From Rutidosis leptorrhynchoides (taxonomy: Eukaryota; Streptophyta; Magnoliopsida; Asterales; Asteraceae), in assembly GCF_046630445.1 (NCBI RefSeq), contig NC_092339.1, positions 51,645,501-51,709,500 on the forward strand: a stretch of 64,000 bases of DNA. The letters are read 5' to 3'. The notes under the pieces are model-generated. The model saw only the letters and a program-made list of their open reading frames with translations. It searched no databases and was not told the DNA's origin. The position numbers and the translations under genes are program-made. The stretch's first letter is position 1; each line of letters begins with the position of its first letter. Positions 49,088 to 61,889 of the stretch are shown here, piece by piece.

Positions 49088-49923
49088 ATGGCACCGACTA
49101 CTCGACACACCGTGAATATGAATGAAGAGGAATTCCGTACTTTTCTAGCTTCAAACATAGCCGCAGTACAGGCTGCGCTACATACCAACAATAACCTTGG
49201 ATCTAGCAGTACAGGAAATCGTGTAGGATGCACCTACAAAGAATTCACTGCCTGCAAACCTTTGGAATTTGATGGAACCGAAGGACCGATCGGATTGAAA
49301 CGGTGGACCGAGAAGGTCGAATCAGTATTTGCCATAAGTAAGTGTACTGAAGAGGACAAAGTGAAGTACGCTACGCATACCTTCACAGGTTCTACGTTAA
49401 CATGGTGGAATACCTATCTAGAGTAAGTGGGACAAGACGATGCGTACGCACTACCGTGGTCAGCATTCAAGCACTTGATGAACGAGAAGTACCGTCCCAG
49501 AACCGAGGTCAATAAGCTCAAGACAGAACTTAGAGGGTTACGAACCCAAGGATTTGATATTACCACGTACGAAAGACGATTCACAGAATTGTGCCTATTG
49601 TGTCCGGGAGCATTCGAAGATGAGGAAGAGAAGATCGACGCGTTTGTGAAAGGATTACCGGAAAGAATCCAAGAAGATATAAGTTCACACGAGCCCGCCT
49701 CCATACAACAGGCATGTAGAATGGCTCACAAACTAGTGAACCAGATTGAAGAAAGAATTAAAGAACAGACTGCTGAAGAGGCTAATGTGAAGCAAGTCAA
49801 AAGAAAGTGGGAGGAAAACGGTGATAAGAATCACCAATACAACAACAACAACAACAATTACAACAATAATCGCAACAATTATCCCAACAATCGCAACATC
49901 AATCTCAACTACAACAAACGGCC

Positions 49924-49954
<31 letters not shown>

Positions 49955-50875
49955 CATCCCAATAACAATAATAACCGCAACAACAACAACAATCAGAAGC
50001 AGCTATGCCAAAGGTGTGAAAAGTATCACTCGGGGTTCTGCACCAAATTTTGCAACAAGTGTAAAAGAAATGGTCATAGCGCGGCGAAGTGTGAGGTCTA
50101 CGGACTAGGGGTTAATAGAACGAAAGGAACAAATGGTGTCGGAACGAGTAATGGCAGAGCAAGTAGTGTCGGAGCAAGTTATGCCAATGTAGTTTGTTAT
50201 AAATGTGGAAAACCGGGCCACATTATTAGAAATTGCCCGAACCAGGAGAACACGAATGGACAAGGCCGCGGAAGAGTTTTCAATATTAATGCGGCAGAGG
50301 CACAGGAAGACCCGGAGCTTGTTACGGGTACGTTTCTTATTGACAATAAATCTGCTTACGTTTTATTTGATTCGGGTGCGGATAGAAGCTATATGAGTAG
50401 AGATTTTTGTGCTAAATTAAGTTGTCCATTGACGCCTTTGGATAGTAAATTTTTACTCGAATTAGCAAATGGTAAATTAATTTCAAAAGATAATATATGT
50501 CGGAATCGAGAAATTAAAGTGGTTAGCGAAACATTTAAGATTGATTTGATACCAGTAGAGTTAGGGAGTTTTGATGTGATAATCGGTATGGACTGGTTGA
50601 AAGAAGTGAAAGCAGAGATCGTTTGTTACAAAAATGCAATTCGCATTATACGAGAAAAAGGAAAACCCTTAATGGTGTACGGAGAAAAGGGCAACACGAA
50701 GCTACATCTTATTAGTAATTTGAAGGCACAAAAACTAATAAGAAAAGGTTGCTATGCTATTCTAGCACACGTCGAGAAAGTACAAACTGAAGAAAAGAGC
50801 ATCAATGATGTTCCCATTGCAAAAGAATTTCCCGATGTATTTCCGAAAGAATTACCGGGATTACTCCCACATTGA
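49088..50875 (+). CDS. Gag and aspartic protease region of element B (fossil)
   Basis: Gag opens at MAPTTRHTVNMNEEEF (ATG at 49088). The core has YKEFTACKPLEFDGTEG, WWNTYLE, YERRFTELCLLCPG and MAHKLVNQIEER. A long asparagine-rich linker follows (CAA/AAC repeats near 49840-49990), then paired cysteine motifs CQRCEKYHSGFC and CNKCKRNGHSAAKC, and the CCHC knuckle CYKCGKPGHIIRNC. The protease has LFDSGADRSYMS and VIIGMDWLKE. The region is in two frames, with about one break in gag. It would make the particle shell and process the polyprotein. Confidence 0.92.
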
Positions 50876-50953
50876 TCCGTTGAATTTCAAATAGATCTTG
50901 TACCAGGAGCTGCACCAATAGCTCGTGCTCCTTACAGACTCGCACCCAGCGAG

Positions 50954-52906
50954 ATGAAAGAACTGCAAAGCCAATTACAAGAACTTTTAGAGCGTGGTTT
51001 CATTCAACCAAGCACATCACCGTGGGGAGCTCCTGTTTTGTTTGTCAAGAAGAAAGATGGTACATTCAGGTTGTGTATCGACTACCGAGAGTTGAACAAA
51101 CTTACCATCAAGAATCGCTACCCACTATCGAGAATCGACGACTTATTTGATCAACTACAAGGTTCGTCTATTTATTCAAAGATTGACTTACGTTCCGGGT
51201 ATCATCAAATGCGGGTGAAAGAAGATGATATTCCAAAGACTGCTTTCAGAACACGTTACGGTCATTACGAGTTTATGGTCATGCCGTTTGGTTTAACTAA
51301 TGCACCAGCTGTGTTCATGGACCTTATGAACCGAGTGTGTGGACCATACCTTGACAAGTTTGTCATTGTTTTCATTGATGACATACTTATTTACTCAAAG
51401 AATGACCAAGAACACGGTGAACATTTGAAAAAGGTGTTAGAAGTATTGAGGAAGGAAGAATTGTACGCTAAGTTTTCAAAGTGTGCATTTTGGTTGGAAG
51501 AAGTTCAATTCCTCGGTCACATAGTGAACAAAGAAGGTATTAAGGTGGATCCGGCAAAGATAGAAACTGTTAAAAAGTGGGAAACCCCGAAAACTCCGAA
51601 ACATATACGCCAGTTTTTAGGACTAGCCGGTTACTACAGAAGGTTCATCCAAGACTTTTACAGAATAGCAAAACCCTTGACTGCATTAACGCATAAAGGG
51701 AAGAAATTTGAATGGAATGATGAACAAGATAAAGCGTTTCAGTTATTGAAGAAAAAGCTAACTACGGCACCTATATTGTCATTGCCTGAAGGGAATGATG
51801 ATTTTGTGATTTATTGTGACGCATCAAAGCAAGGTCTCGGTTGTGTATTAATGCAACGAACGAAGGTGATTGCTTATGCGTCTAGACAATTGAAGATTCA
51901 CGAACAAAATTATACGACGCATGATTTGGAATTAGGCGCGGTTGTTTTTGCATTAAATACTTGGAGGCACTACTTATATGGGGTCAAAAGTATTATATAT
52001 ACCGACCACAAAAGTCTTCAACACATATTTAATCAGAAACAACTGAATATGAGGCAGCGTAGGTGGATTGAATTATTGAATGATTACGACTTTGAGATTC
52101 GTTACCACCCGGGAAAGGCAAATGTGGTAGCCGATGCCTTGAGCAGGAAGGACAGAGAACCCATTCGAGTAAAATCTATGAATATAATGATTCATAATAA
52201 CCTTACTACTCAAATAAAGGAGGCGCAACAAGGAGTTTTAAAAGAGGGAAATTTAAAGGATGAAATACCCAAAGGATCGGAGAAGCATCTTAATATTCGG
52301 GAAGACGGAACCCGGTATAGGGCTGAAAGGATTTGGGTACCAAAATTTGGAGATATGAGAGAAATGGTACTTAGAGAAGCTCATAAAACCAGATACTCAA
52401 TACATCCTGGAACGGGGAAGATGTACAAGGATCTCAAGAAACATTTTTGGTGGCCGGGTATGAAAGCCGATGTTGCTAAATACGTAGGAGAATGTTTGAC
52501 GTGTTCTAAGGTCAAAGCTGAGCATCAGAAACCATCAGGTCTACTTCAACAACCCGAAATCCCGAAATGGAAATGGGAAAACATTACCATGGATTTCATC
52601 ACTAAATTGCCAAGGACTGCAAGTGGTTTTGATACTATTTGGGTAATAGTTGATCGTCTCACCAAATCAGCACACTTCCTGCCAATAAGAGAAGATGACA
52701 AGATGGAGAAGTTAGCACGACTGTATTTGAAGGAAGTCGTCTCCAGACATGGAATACCAATCTCTATTATCTCTGATAGGGATGGCAGATTTATTTCAAG
52801 ATTCTGGCAGACATTACAGCAAGCATTAGGAACTCGTCTAGACATGAGTACTGCCTATCATCCACAAACTGATGGGCAGAGCGAAAGGACGATACAAACG
52901 CTTTAA
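50954..52906 (+). CDS. RT, RNase H and integrase core of element B (fossil)
   Basis: An open frame of 650 residues. Reverse transcriptase has [19 protein letters not shown] and the catalytic [10 protein letters not shown]. RNase H begins near residue 280, with [13 protein letters not shown] and [11 protein letters not shown]. The integrase zinc domain has H-x4-K...[11 protein letters not shown]. The DDE core has [34 protein letters not shown] and [18 protein letters not shown]. All catalytic regions are easily recognised, in keeping with the small LTR difference. Confidence 0.95.
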   Translation: MKELQSQLQELLERGFIQPSTSPWGAPVLFVKKKDGTFRLCIDYRELNKLTIKNRYPLSRIDDLFDQLQGSSIYSKIDLRSGYHQMRVKEDDIPKTAFRTRYGHYEFMVMPFGLTNAPAVFMDLMNRVCGPYLDKFVIVFIDDILIYSKNDQEHGEHLKKVLEVLRKEELYAKFSKCAFWLEEVQFLGHIVNKEGIKVDPAKIETVKKWETPKTPKHIRQFLGLAGYYRRFIQDFYRIAKPLTALTHKGKKFEWNDEQDKAFQLLKKKLTTAPILSLPEGNDDFVIYCDASKQGLGCVLMQRTKVIAYASRQLKIHEQNYTTHDLELGAVVFALNTWRHYLYGVKSIIYTDHKSLQHIFNQKQLNMRQRRWIELLNDYDFEIRYHPGKANVVADALSRKDREPIRVKSMNIMIHNNLTTQIKEAQQGVLKEGNLKDEIPKGSEKHLNIREDGTRYRAERIWVPKFGDMREMVLREAHKTRYSIHPGTGKMYKDLKKHFWWPGMKADVAKYVGECLTCSKVKAEHQKPSGLLQQPEIPKWKWENITMDFITKLPRTASGFDTIWVIVDRLTKSAHFLPIREDDKMEKLARLYLKEVVSRHGIPISIISDRDGRFISRFWQTLQQALGTRLDMSTAYHPQTDGQSERTIQTL

Positions 52907-52909
52907 GAC

Positions 52910-53656
52910 ATGCTACGAGCATGTGTTATTAATTTCGGAAACACTTGGGATCGACATCTACCGTTAGCAGAATTTTCCTACAACAACAGCTACCATTCAA
53001 GCATTGAGATGGCGCCGTTTGAAGCACTTTATGGTAGAAAGTGCAGGTCTCCGATTTGTTGGAGTGAAGTGGGGGATAGACAGATTACGGGTCCGGAGAT
53101 TATACAAGAAACTACCGAGAAGATCATCTAAATTCAACAACGGTTGAAAACCGCCCAAAGTCGACAAAAGAGCTACGCTGACATTAAAAGAAAAGATATA
53201 GAATTTGAAATTGGAGAGATGGTCATGCTTAAAGTTGCACCTTGGAAAGGCGTTGTTCGATTTGGTAAACGAGGGAAATTAAATCCAAGGTATATTGGAC
53301 CATTCAAGATTATTGATCGTGTCGGACCAGTAGCTTACCGACTTGAGTTACCTCAACAACTCGCGGCTGTACATAACACTTTCCACATCTCGAATTTGAA
53401 GAAATGTTTTGCTAAAGAAGATCTCACTATTCCGTTAGATGAAATCCAAATCAACGAAAAACTTCAATTCATCGAAGAACCCGTCGAAATAATGGATCGT
53501 GAGGTTAAAAGACTTAAGCAAAACAAGATACCAATTGTTAAGGTTCGATGGAATGCTCGTAGAGGACCCGAGTTCACCTGGGAGCGTGAAGATCAGATGA
53601 AGAAGAAATACCCGCATCTATTTCCAGAAGATTCGTCAACACCTTCAACAGCTTAA
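52910..53656 (+). CDS. Integrase C-terminal part with chromodomain-like end, element B (fossil)
   Basis: Two short frames (52910-53131 and 53144-53656). The first has [20 protein letters not shown] and [15 protein letters not shown]. The second has the GPY/F-type module [19 protein letters not shown] and [13 protein letters not shown]. The end, [20 protein letters not shown] followed by W-N-x-R-x-GPEFTWE, resembles the chromodomain tail of Tekay-type chromoviruses, which helps guide integration toward certain chromatin. A few breaks. Confidence 0.88.
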
Positions 53657-53691
53657 ATTTTCGGGACGAAATTTATTTAACGGGTAGGTAC

Positions 53692-53894
53692 TGTAGTGAC
53701 CCGAACTTTTCCATGTTTATATATATTAATTGAGATTGATATTTACATGATTAAATATTTCCAACATGTTAAGCAATCAAACTTGTTAAGACTTGATTAA
53801 TTGAAATATGTTTCATATAGACAATTGACCACCCAAGTTGACCGGTGATTCACGAACGTTAAAACTTGTAAAAACTACATGATGACATATATAT

Positions 53895-53979
<85 letters not shown>

Positions 53980-56900
53980 ACATGATATTATGATAAGTAA
54001 ACATATCATTAAGTATATTAACAATGAACTACATACGTAAAAACAAGACTACTAACTTAATGATTTTTAAACGAGACTTATATGTAACGATTATCGTTGT
54101 AAAGACATTTAATGTATATATATCATACTAAGAGATATTCATACATGATAATATCATGATAATATAATAATTTAAAATCTCATTTGATATTATAAACATT
54201 GGGTTAACAACATTTAACAAGATCGTTAACCTAAAGGTTTCAAAACAACACTTACATGTAACGACTAACGATGACTTAACGACTCAGTTAAAATGTATAT
54301 ACATGTAGTGTTTTAATATGTATTTATACACTTTTGAAAGACTTCAATACACTTATCAAAATACTTCTACTTAACAAAAATGCTTACAATTACATCCTCG
54401 TCCAGTTTCATCAACAATTCTACTCGTATGCACCCGTATTCATACTCGTACAATACACAACTTTTAGATGTATGTACTATTGGTATATACACTCCAATGA
54501 TCAGCTCTTAGCAGCCCATGTGAGTCACCTAACACATGTGGGAACCATCATTTGGCAACTAGCATGAAATATCTCATAAAATTACAAAAATATGAGTAAT
54601 CATTCATGACTTATTTACATGAAAATAAAATTACATATCCTTTATATCTAATCCATACACCAACGACCAAAAACACCTACAAACACTTTCATTCTTCAAT
54701 TTTCTTCATCTAATTAATCTCTCTCAAGTTCTATCTTCAAGTTCTAAGTGTTCTTCATAAATTCTACAAGTTCTAGTTACATAAAATCAAGAATATTTTC
54801 AAGTTTGCTAGCTCACTTCCAATCTTGTAAGGTGATCATCCAACCTCAAGAAATCTTTGTTTCTTACAGTAGGTTATCATTCTAATACAAGGTAATAATC
54901 ATATTCAAACTTTGGTTCAATTTCTATAACTATAACAATCTTATTTCAAGTGATGATCTTACTTGAACTTGTTTTCGTGTCATGATTCTGCTTCAAGAAC
55001 TTCGAGCCATCCAAAGATCCGTTGAAGCTAGATCCATTTTTCTCTTTTCCAGTAGGTTTATCCAAGGAACTTAAGGTAGTAATGATGTTCATAACATCAT
55101 TCGATTCATACATACAAAGCTATCTTATTCGAAGGTTTAAACTTGTAATCACTAGAACATAGTTTAGTTAATTCTAAACTTGTTCGCAAACAAAAGTTAA
55201 TCCTTCTAACTTGACTTTTAAAATCAACTAAACACATGTTCTATATCTATATGATATGCTAACTTAATGATTTAAAACCTGGAAACACGAAAAACACCGT
55301 AAAACCGGATTTACGCCGTCGTAGTAACACCGCGGGCTGTTTTGGGTTAGTTAATAAAAAAACTATGATAAACTTTGATTTAAAAGATGTTATTCTGAGA
55401 AAATGATTTTTATTATGAACATGAAACTATATCCAAAAATTATGGTTAAACTCAAAGTGGAAGTATGTTTTCTAAAATGGTCATCTAGACGTCGTTCTTT
55501 CGACTGAAATGACTACCTTTACAAAAATGACTTGTAACTTATTTTTCCGACTATAAACCTATACTTTTTCTGTTTAGATTCATAAAATAGAGTTCAATAT
55601 GAAACCATAGCAATTTGATTCACTCAAAACGGATTTAAAATTAAGAAGTTATGGGTAAAACAAGATTGGATAATTTTTCTCATTTTAGCTACGTGAAAAT
55701 TGGTAACAAATCTATTCCAACCATAACTTAATCAACTTGTATTGTATATTATGTAATCTTGAGATACCATAGACACGTATACAATGTTTCGACCTATCAT
55801 GTCGACACATCTATATATATTTCGGAACAACCATAGACACTCTATATGTGAATGTTGGAGTTAGCTATACAGGGTTGAGGTTGATTCCAAAATATATATA
55901 GTTTGAGTTGTGATCAATACTGAGATACGTATACACTGGGTCGTGGATTGATTCAAGATAATATTTATCGATTTATTTCTGTACATCTAACTGTGGAAAA
56001 CTAGTTGTAGGTTACTAACGAGGACAGCTGATTTAATAAACTTAAAACATCAAAATATATTAAAAGTGTTGTAAATATATTTTAAACATACTTTGATATA
56101 TATGTATATATTGTTATAGGTTCGTGAATCAACCAGTGGCCAAGTCTTACTTCCCGACGAAGTAAAAATCTGTGAAAGTGAGTTATAGTCCCACTTTTAA
56201 AATCTAATATTTTTGGGATGAGAATACATGCATGTTTTATAAATGATTTACAAAATAGACACAAGTACGTGAAACTACATTCTATGGTTGAATTATCGAA
56301 ATCGAATATGCCCCTTTTTATTAAGTCTGGTAATCTAAGAATTAGGGAACAGACACCCTAATTGACGCGAATCCTAAAGATAGATCTATTGGGCCTAATA
56401 AACCCCATCCAAAGTACCGGATGCTTTAGTACTTCGAAATTTATATCATATCCGAAGGGTGTCCCGGAATGATGGGGATATTCTTATATATGCATCTTGT
56501 TAATGTCGGTTACCAGGTGTTCACCATATGAATGATTTTTATCTCTATGTATGAGATGTGTATTGAAATATGAAATCTTGTGGTCTATTGTTACGATTTG
56601 ATATATAGGTTAAACCTATAACTCACCAACATTTTTGTTGACGTCTAAAGCATGTTTATTCTCAGGTGAATACTAAGAGCTTCCGCTGTTGCATACTAAA
56701 ATAAGGACAAGATTTGGAGTCCATGTTTGTATGATATTGTGTAAAAACTACATTCAAGAAACTGATTTCGATGTAACATATTTGTATTGTAAACCATTAT
56801 GTAATGGTCGTGTGTAAACAAAATATTTTAGATTATCATTATTTGATAATCTACGTAAAGCTTTTTAAACCTTTATTTATGAAATAAAGGTTATGATTTG

Positions 56901-57009
56901 TTTTAAAAATGAATGCAGTCTTTGAAAAACGTCTCATATAGAGGTCAAAACCTCGCAACGAAATAAATTAATATGGAACGTTTTTAATCAATAAGAACAG
57001 GACATTTCA
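53692..57009 (+). repeat. 3' LTR of element B (3318 bp)
   Basis: Starts TGTAGTGACCCGAAC after the border ATTTAACGGGTAGGTAC and ends GACATTTCA, followed by the target duplication TTTTG. Its TA microsatellite (about 53887-53975) is roughly twice as long as in the 5' LTR, which explains most of the length difference. Confidence 0.95.
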
Positions 57010-57014
57010 TTTTG

Positions 57015-57822
57015 GACCCTTGTAACTTGAGCTAGTTGTTCTACAATGTGCTTGCCAATAACCCGGCTTGCTTTGTGTAACAACTATTTCTCTACTATGG
57101 TGTATATTTCATTTCTGAACAACATATATAAGTTCGGCTTTGTTTTGGAACACCATTCCTTTCGAAATAATACCGATCTCCTTATCATAAAAAACCCACG
57201 AAGCTTCTTGGTCATCATCGAATGGAAAACTATTACTAGTCTCACCTTGATTAACAAACCCGAAACGTGAAACTGGGGCAATCTCCAAATGTGGTTCCAC
57301 TTCCTCGTCTCTACCTTCGTCACCAGAAACATTTTCTTCAACGCTATAATCAGAAACTGTACCGTCGGTTGCAGTAGACATACCATCATCTGAGTCTACC
57401 ACATTTTGTTCTTCATCTCTTCGTTCTTGTTCATCTTCAACAACTGTTGAATGGTAGTTTGATGTTGATGGACCACCTTTCAAAGTTTGAATTAGATCCA
57501 TAAAACCCGAACTTTGGGTGGTTGGAAAAACTTCCTCAAACTGAATTTCAATTTGAGCCTCGTAATTTGGATCATTATGAGAATAAAAATATATTGTTTC
57601 CAAAGTGTTATCATCAGTAAGTTCACTTTTCCATTCATTTCCATTGAAAATAACCCACAAGAACATTTTTAACGTGTGTGATCTTTGACTCACACCTACA
57701 TAATTATACGCCATTTGGTTTAACTGCATATAGTTAACCTTGGTGTTCAACACAAAACTCCTTCTAATCGTTGTGTTATCACAGTAAGCCAACCATTTTG
57801 GAATGAAATCTGACATCCCCAA
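57015..57822 (-). pseudogene. MULE transposase, N-terminal part (broken)
   Basis: A 237-residue minus-strand frame starting at 57822 (MGMSDFIPKWLAYCDN), then sequence toward 57015 in changed frames. Residues 90-180 are acidic and serine-rich (DEQERRDEEQNVVDSDDGMS...). The end, GMVFQNKAELIYVVQK, is the usual start of the conserved MULE DNA-binding region (G-x2-F-x-K-x-ELI). The part after it has at least one frame change and a stop. The gene was cut by element B at 57014/36863, and the catalytic half lies at 35245-36863. Conceptually it is the 5' part of one transposase gene. Confidence 0.82.
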
Positions 57823-58107
57823 AGAAAATGAACCATAAATGGATGAATTATAGACATTTTTCTAATTGTTGATGTATGAAACTGATTAAGATTTGTTTGA
57901 ATTGTGTTGTTGGTGTTTGAAACTGACTTTAAATGTTTGAATTGTGTTCTTGGTGATGTTTGTGTTTGAGTTCATGATAATGGTGATATAAATAAATGAA
58001 AAAAGATGATAAATTAGATTTTGACATGATAGGGTAGCAGGTTTCAGTCCATAATTGAGACTAGGGTTGCAGGTTTCAGTCCATTATTGAGACTGTTGAG
58101 GCAGACT

Positions 58108-58328
58108 GCAAAACCGAAGTTTGAAACTTCGGTTTTACTGTTTATCTGCAAAACCGAAGTTCCAAATTTCGGTTTAGCGTTTCTACTGACACAGCAGGGC
58201 AAAACCGAAGTTTGAAACTTCGGAAATGGCAAACCGAAGTTTCAAACTTCGGTTTTACCATTTAAAAAAAAAAACGATTTTTTCCATTTTTGCAAGAACC
58301 TTCATTAAAATTACTATTTAAAAAAATC
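58108..58328 (-). repeat. Right terminal inverted repeat of the MULE, with palindromes
   Basis: The reverse complement matches 33641-33870, including AAATAGTAATTTTAATGAAG and the GTCAGTAGAAAC spacer. Palindromic copies with arms AAACCGAAGTTT/AAACTTCGGTTT lie at 58111-58135 (perfect, one central base), 58151-58175, 58202-58223 and 58231-58255. Confidence 0.9.
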
Positions 58329-58338
58329 ATTTTAGAAG

Positions 58339-58870
58339 AGTATTTTAGAGAAGTGTGTATTTTAACTTGATTTATTACATAATAAGTTTAGATGATGAAT
58401 AATGACCATTGGATTAAGGGGTTTTCTCATATTTTTGATCTAATGGTGATTTCACAAATGATTTATTACCTAATAATAACTCTCTTTTAAGGAATAGAGT
58501 AAGGCCTCTACCGATCCTGAGTTAATGAGTTAAGGAGTTTTTTTCTAAACGACTTATCTGAAAGAAGGCTTTGCAATCAACGAATTCTTTTACTATATCT
58601 CTACAGTCAATAATTTTATAGAGAAGAAGGTAAGCTTTCAAGCCGTAGCTTGCTGGTTTTTCCATCATCCAATCAAAAAAGAAAGAGAATGAAACCTGGC
58701 GAAAAAGAAATGAACAGGTACCACACATTCAGGTAGACGTTTCATTGGAAAATGTAGCAATTCCTTGATATCCTTTTTCGTCTTAGGAGGACTGTAAGTA
58801 AAATTATTAATTAATTGTAGGGCTTATGATTATTTTGATAATTATTTTAGACTTAATTATGTCAGTTATC
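58339..58870. other. Low-copy stretch with a weak minus-strand exon candidate
   Basis: On the minus strand, 58696-58791 follows an acceptor-like TACTTACAG and stays open (PPKTKKDIKELLHFPMKR...). The following GTTTCA is a poor donor. A second open stretch continues to 58550 in another frame (DWMMEKPASYGLKAYLLLYK). No family is recognised. It may be part of a host gene on the minus strand that once continued across the MULE site. Confidence 0.25.
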
Positions 58871-59110
58871 CTTAAAGTTTACTATTAATTCACTCTGGAC
58901 CCTAAATTTTTTTTTTCTTCATGATAACCCTTAATGTTTTGATTTGGTTTCATATTCATCCCTAGAACTAACGGGCTCAGGTGACTTAATGAAGATGACT
59001 TAACGCCAGTTAGTTCTAGAAACGAATATGAAACCAAATCAAAACATTGAGGATTATCATGAAAAAAAAACTTTAGGGCCCATAGTAAAAATAATGGTAA
59101 ACTTTAGGGA
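58871..59110. repeat. Foldback (MITE-like) element
   Basis: About 105 bp arms (58871-58978 and 59000-59110) are imperfect inverted repeats around a short loop. Shared parts include TTTTGATTTGGTTTCATATT and CATGATAA followed by TTAATG/CTCAATG, with outer AAAGTTTAC. Superfamily is uncertain because no clear target duplication could be fixed. Confidence 0.75.
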
Positions 59111-61715
59111 CGCGAAAGGGATTTTAATTTCAGTAATAATAATAATGATGATGATAATAATAATATAAGCTATAATGTGCTATTGCACTCTATTCGATAG
59201 TTATATATAGTTATATAAATGTATTACTCATTTAATAGCATTATTGAACCAAAAATTGAAATAGATGAATAGTGAATGAAAATGACTAACAACAGAAATA
59301 TTCTTTGCCCGTGAGAAAACCCGGTAACTGGAGAATTAGTAAGTAAATGATGATCCCCGTTTACCCGTAGGGAACCCCGATAACACGATAATTAGTAACT
59401 AATGGGGACTCGACGATGAAGATAAGTATCAAACGAGAATGCTAAATAATAGGAAAAAAAATTACTTAAGACTTCATTAAGATTATTAGTCATTACAAAA
59501 CACATGATTTCTCTTCCTTCGTAATCTACTCATTATTAGAATAAATAAGGTTTTTATTCCAGCGGTATCAAATGATCCCATCAATTTTCGAGTCATGTCG
59601 TAAACAAAAAGAGTGTGTTTGTTGTTCTAAAAATATACGCTCATTATTGAATGGAAACACTTAAAGCTAATTATAGCTAAAAACTTATAAATCTGTAAAC
59701 CATATACCATATCGTTCATTCTTCTTACTTCCTTTTTCACTAAAAAAAGGAAGAATGATAGTTTTAATTGCTTTCATTTATTTTATATTTAAAAAACAAA
59801 AACTTAGTTACGCCAATATGTGTGTTATGTCTTATAATTGTGTTGAGCGTTGATCATGTATTGTCCCGATTTAAGTGATGTAAAGGGTGATGTTATGGTG
59901 ATATAAATACCATCAGCATCTTGGTAAAGATAACAGAACAGAAGGAAAGGTTTAATTGTTGGGTTGTGTGAATCTTGAGAATTACAAGTTAGTGCAAGTG
60001 GTTAGCATCCTTGTTTTATTGGAATTGATTTTGGTTCGAGTTTATTTATTATTATTATTTTTTTTTATCTACTTGATAACAGGCTCTAGTATAATAACTC
60101 ACTTGAGTCCTTTTAGTTTACTTAGGCCCATTCCATATAGATTAATCACTTAGGTCCATTTCCTATAGTTTAATCAGGTCCATTAGTGTTAACTAGGCCT
60201 ATGAAGTCCATTATGTATCTAATTGTTTAAAGCCCAACTTTAATTCAAAGGTTTCTAGACTTATTTGATTAGGGCTCAGCTTGCATGATTACATTTTAAG
60301 GTCTAGAAAGTACATTAAACTAGTTCAGACCTGTAAGTAACTAAGATAACGGCACAAGACACAATAGCTTTATTATTTGCAAGGTTTGACAATTTATCGA
60401 TGGATCCTACAAAATCGACTTTGAAACAAGAAAAAGAACATCAACATCATAGTTGTACATGTTCTTTACTTCAAGAGAACGGCTCATGTACCTAGACGTA
60501 CCTCCGTGTCAAGATATATCAAACTTATCACAGTTCAGAACCCTTGGAGCCATCACTGGATGAAGAAAACAGTCACAACAAAAACTGAAAACAATTGATG
60601 ACGTGGCTTTTAAGTAGTTATAATACGTCGGTGATACATCGGAACAAAAACCGAAAGTATATAACCTACGTCGGAACAAAACTGAAAGCATATTACCTAT
60701 TTGTAGCCATATAAAATGAAAAAAATGTTAAATAATTAACTTTACCCGTTCAGGTAACCGGTAATGAAATGTTGACATTGGTACACTTTTTGAAAGTATA
60801 TAGCCGAGAATGAGACGCAAATGGGTATATGAGCGACATCGGGACATTTGAGAAAGTATATAGCATATTTGTAGATTTAACCCTTGAGAAAAAGGTCCTG
60901 TTTATACTTCCGTACTGTTTTAGTTATAATTCATATTTATATGATCCGTTGTAAATTGTAATTGTTGTTTAGGATTAGATGTATATTTTAATTTGCTTAT
61001 ATGATTTTTTTTTTTTTTTTTAAAAAGCATGCTTATATGATTATATTTGTTGCACTACTATAGATGAATTAAGATGTGTTAGGGTTTAGTATGTAGGTTT
61101 AAGGTGTTCAACTGTTTATCATATATCTATACACATATATGCATATGAATATGATGATCATAGTTGGTGCAACTCAATCAGTTGAGACTAATGGGATTCT
61201 TAGTTTATACTCCGTAGAATTCTGTACAATGGGGTGTATGTAACAGTAACAATGAGTTCAGATCAAAACTCTGCATATTGACAGTTACCATCACACCTAA
61301 GATGGGGTGTACGTTTGTAATTGTATCATTAGTGTACACTCAGAGGCCTGTGCTACTGGCTTGTTTGTATACGAATGCACGGAAGTGCGTGTGTATTTTT
61401 GGTGCCTTGATTTTGTTATCTTATTTTTGTCTTTGCTAGCTTGTTTGGGAAAAGGCTTATTGTGAGCTGCAGTTAAATGAACAATCCTGTTTAGTCCGTG
61501 GTAGGTAAATATGTGTGATGTTTTGATATATAGTGTGTTAGTGGCTGAGTTTGTGTGGACATAATTAGTGTCTGAGAATGTGTGGACATAATTAGTGTCT
61601 GAGAATGTGTGGAAGGTAACTGTACATTCTTCCTAATTAAGAACTAACAACACAAACATTAGCAATTTTAGTTATAATGAAAAAGCTCTTGTTTTGTTAT
61701 TAATATTATAAATTT
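59111..61715. other. Non-coding stretch
   Basis: No gene, RNA gene or full element is supported. A short AAT/GAT repeat lies at 59135-59165, and a ~26 bp direct repeat (ACATAATTAGTGTCTGAGAA) occurs twice near 61560-61612. Confidence 0.5.
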
Positions 61716-61889
61716 TGATGAATAATCGAGAGATAATTTTATTGATAGATATAAACACCTATTTATACAGGCTAATAGGGAAATCAAATTACATAAGGAA
61801 ACTAAATAGGAATCCTAATATGTCTCTATACTTGCACAACAAGCATATGAAAAACACGTATGGGAGGAATTTGGATATAACTCAAATTC

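Larger units (their letters stand above)
36864..57009 (+). mobile_element. Element B: Tekay-type Ty3/Gypsy chromovirus carrying extra ORFs (20.1 kb with insert)
   Basis: LTRs at 36864-40134 and 53692-57009 are flanked by the perfect direct repeat TTTTG (36859-36863 and 57010-57014). A tRNA-iMet primer site follows the left LTR. Order: LTR, primer site, acidic frame, F-box frame, gag with zinc knuckles, protease, RT, RNase H, integrase, chromodomain-like end, LTR. Long LTRs and the C-terminal chromodomain point to the Tekay/Del lineage. By eye I count roughly 25 substitutions over ~3.2 kb between LTRs (about 0.8%), so about 0.3 million years at 1.3e-8 per site per year. It looks nearly whole, with about four or five breaks, and is split by a 7 kb nested insertion. 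Confidence 0.92.
33641..58328 (-). mobile_element. Mutator-like transposon (MULE) split by element B
   Basis: Inverted repeats of about 220-230 bp lie at 33641-33870 and 58108-58328. Flanking 10 bp sequences ATTTAAGAAG (33631-33640) and ATTTTAGAAG (58329-58338) match at 9 of 10 bases and fit the 9-10 bp target duplication of Mutator elements. The transposase gene runs on the minus strand from 57822 to 57015 and resumes from 36863 to about 35245. The gap is the LTR element B (36864-57009). Without B the MULE would be about 4.5 kb. It also carries a plus-strand PB1-like frame and a broken minus-strand relative of that frame. The transposase is broken by several frame changes, so the element should be immobile on its own. 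Confidence 0.88.
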
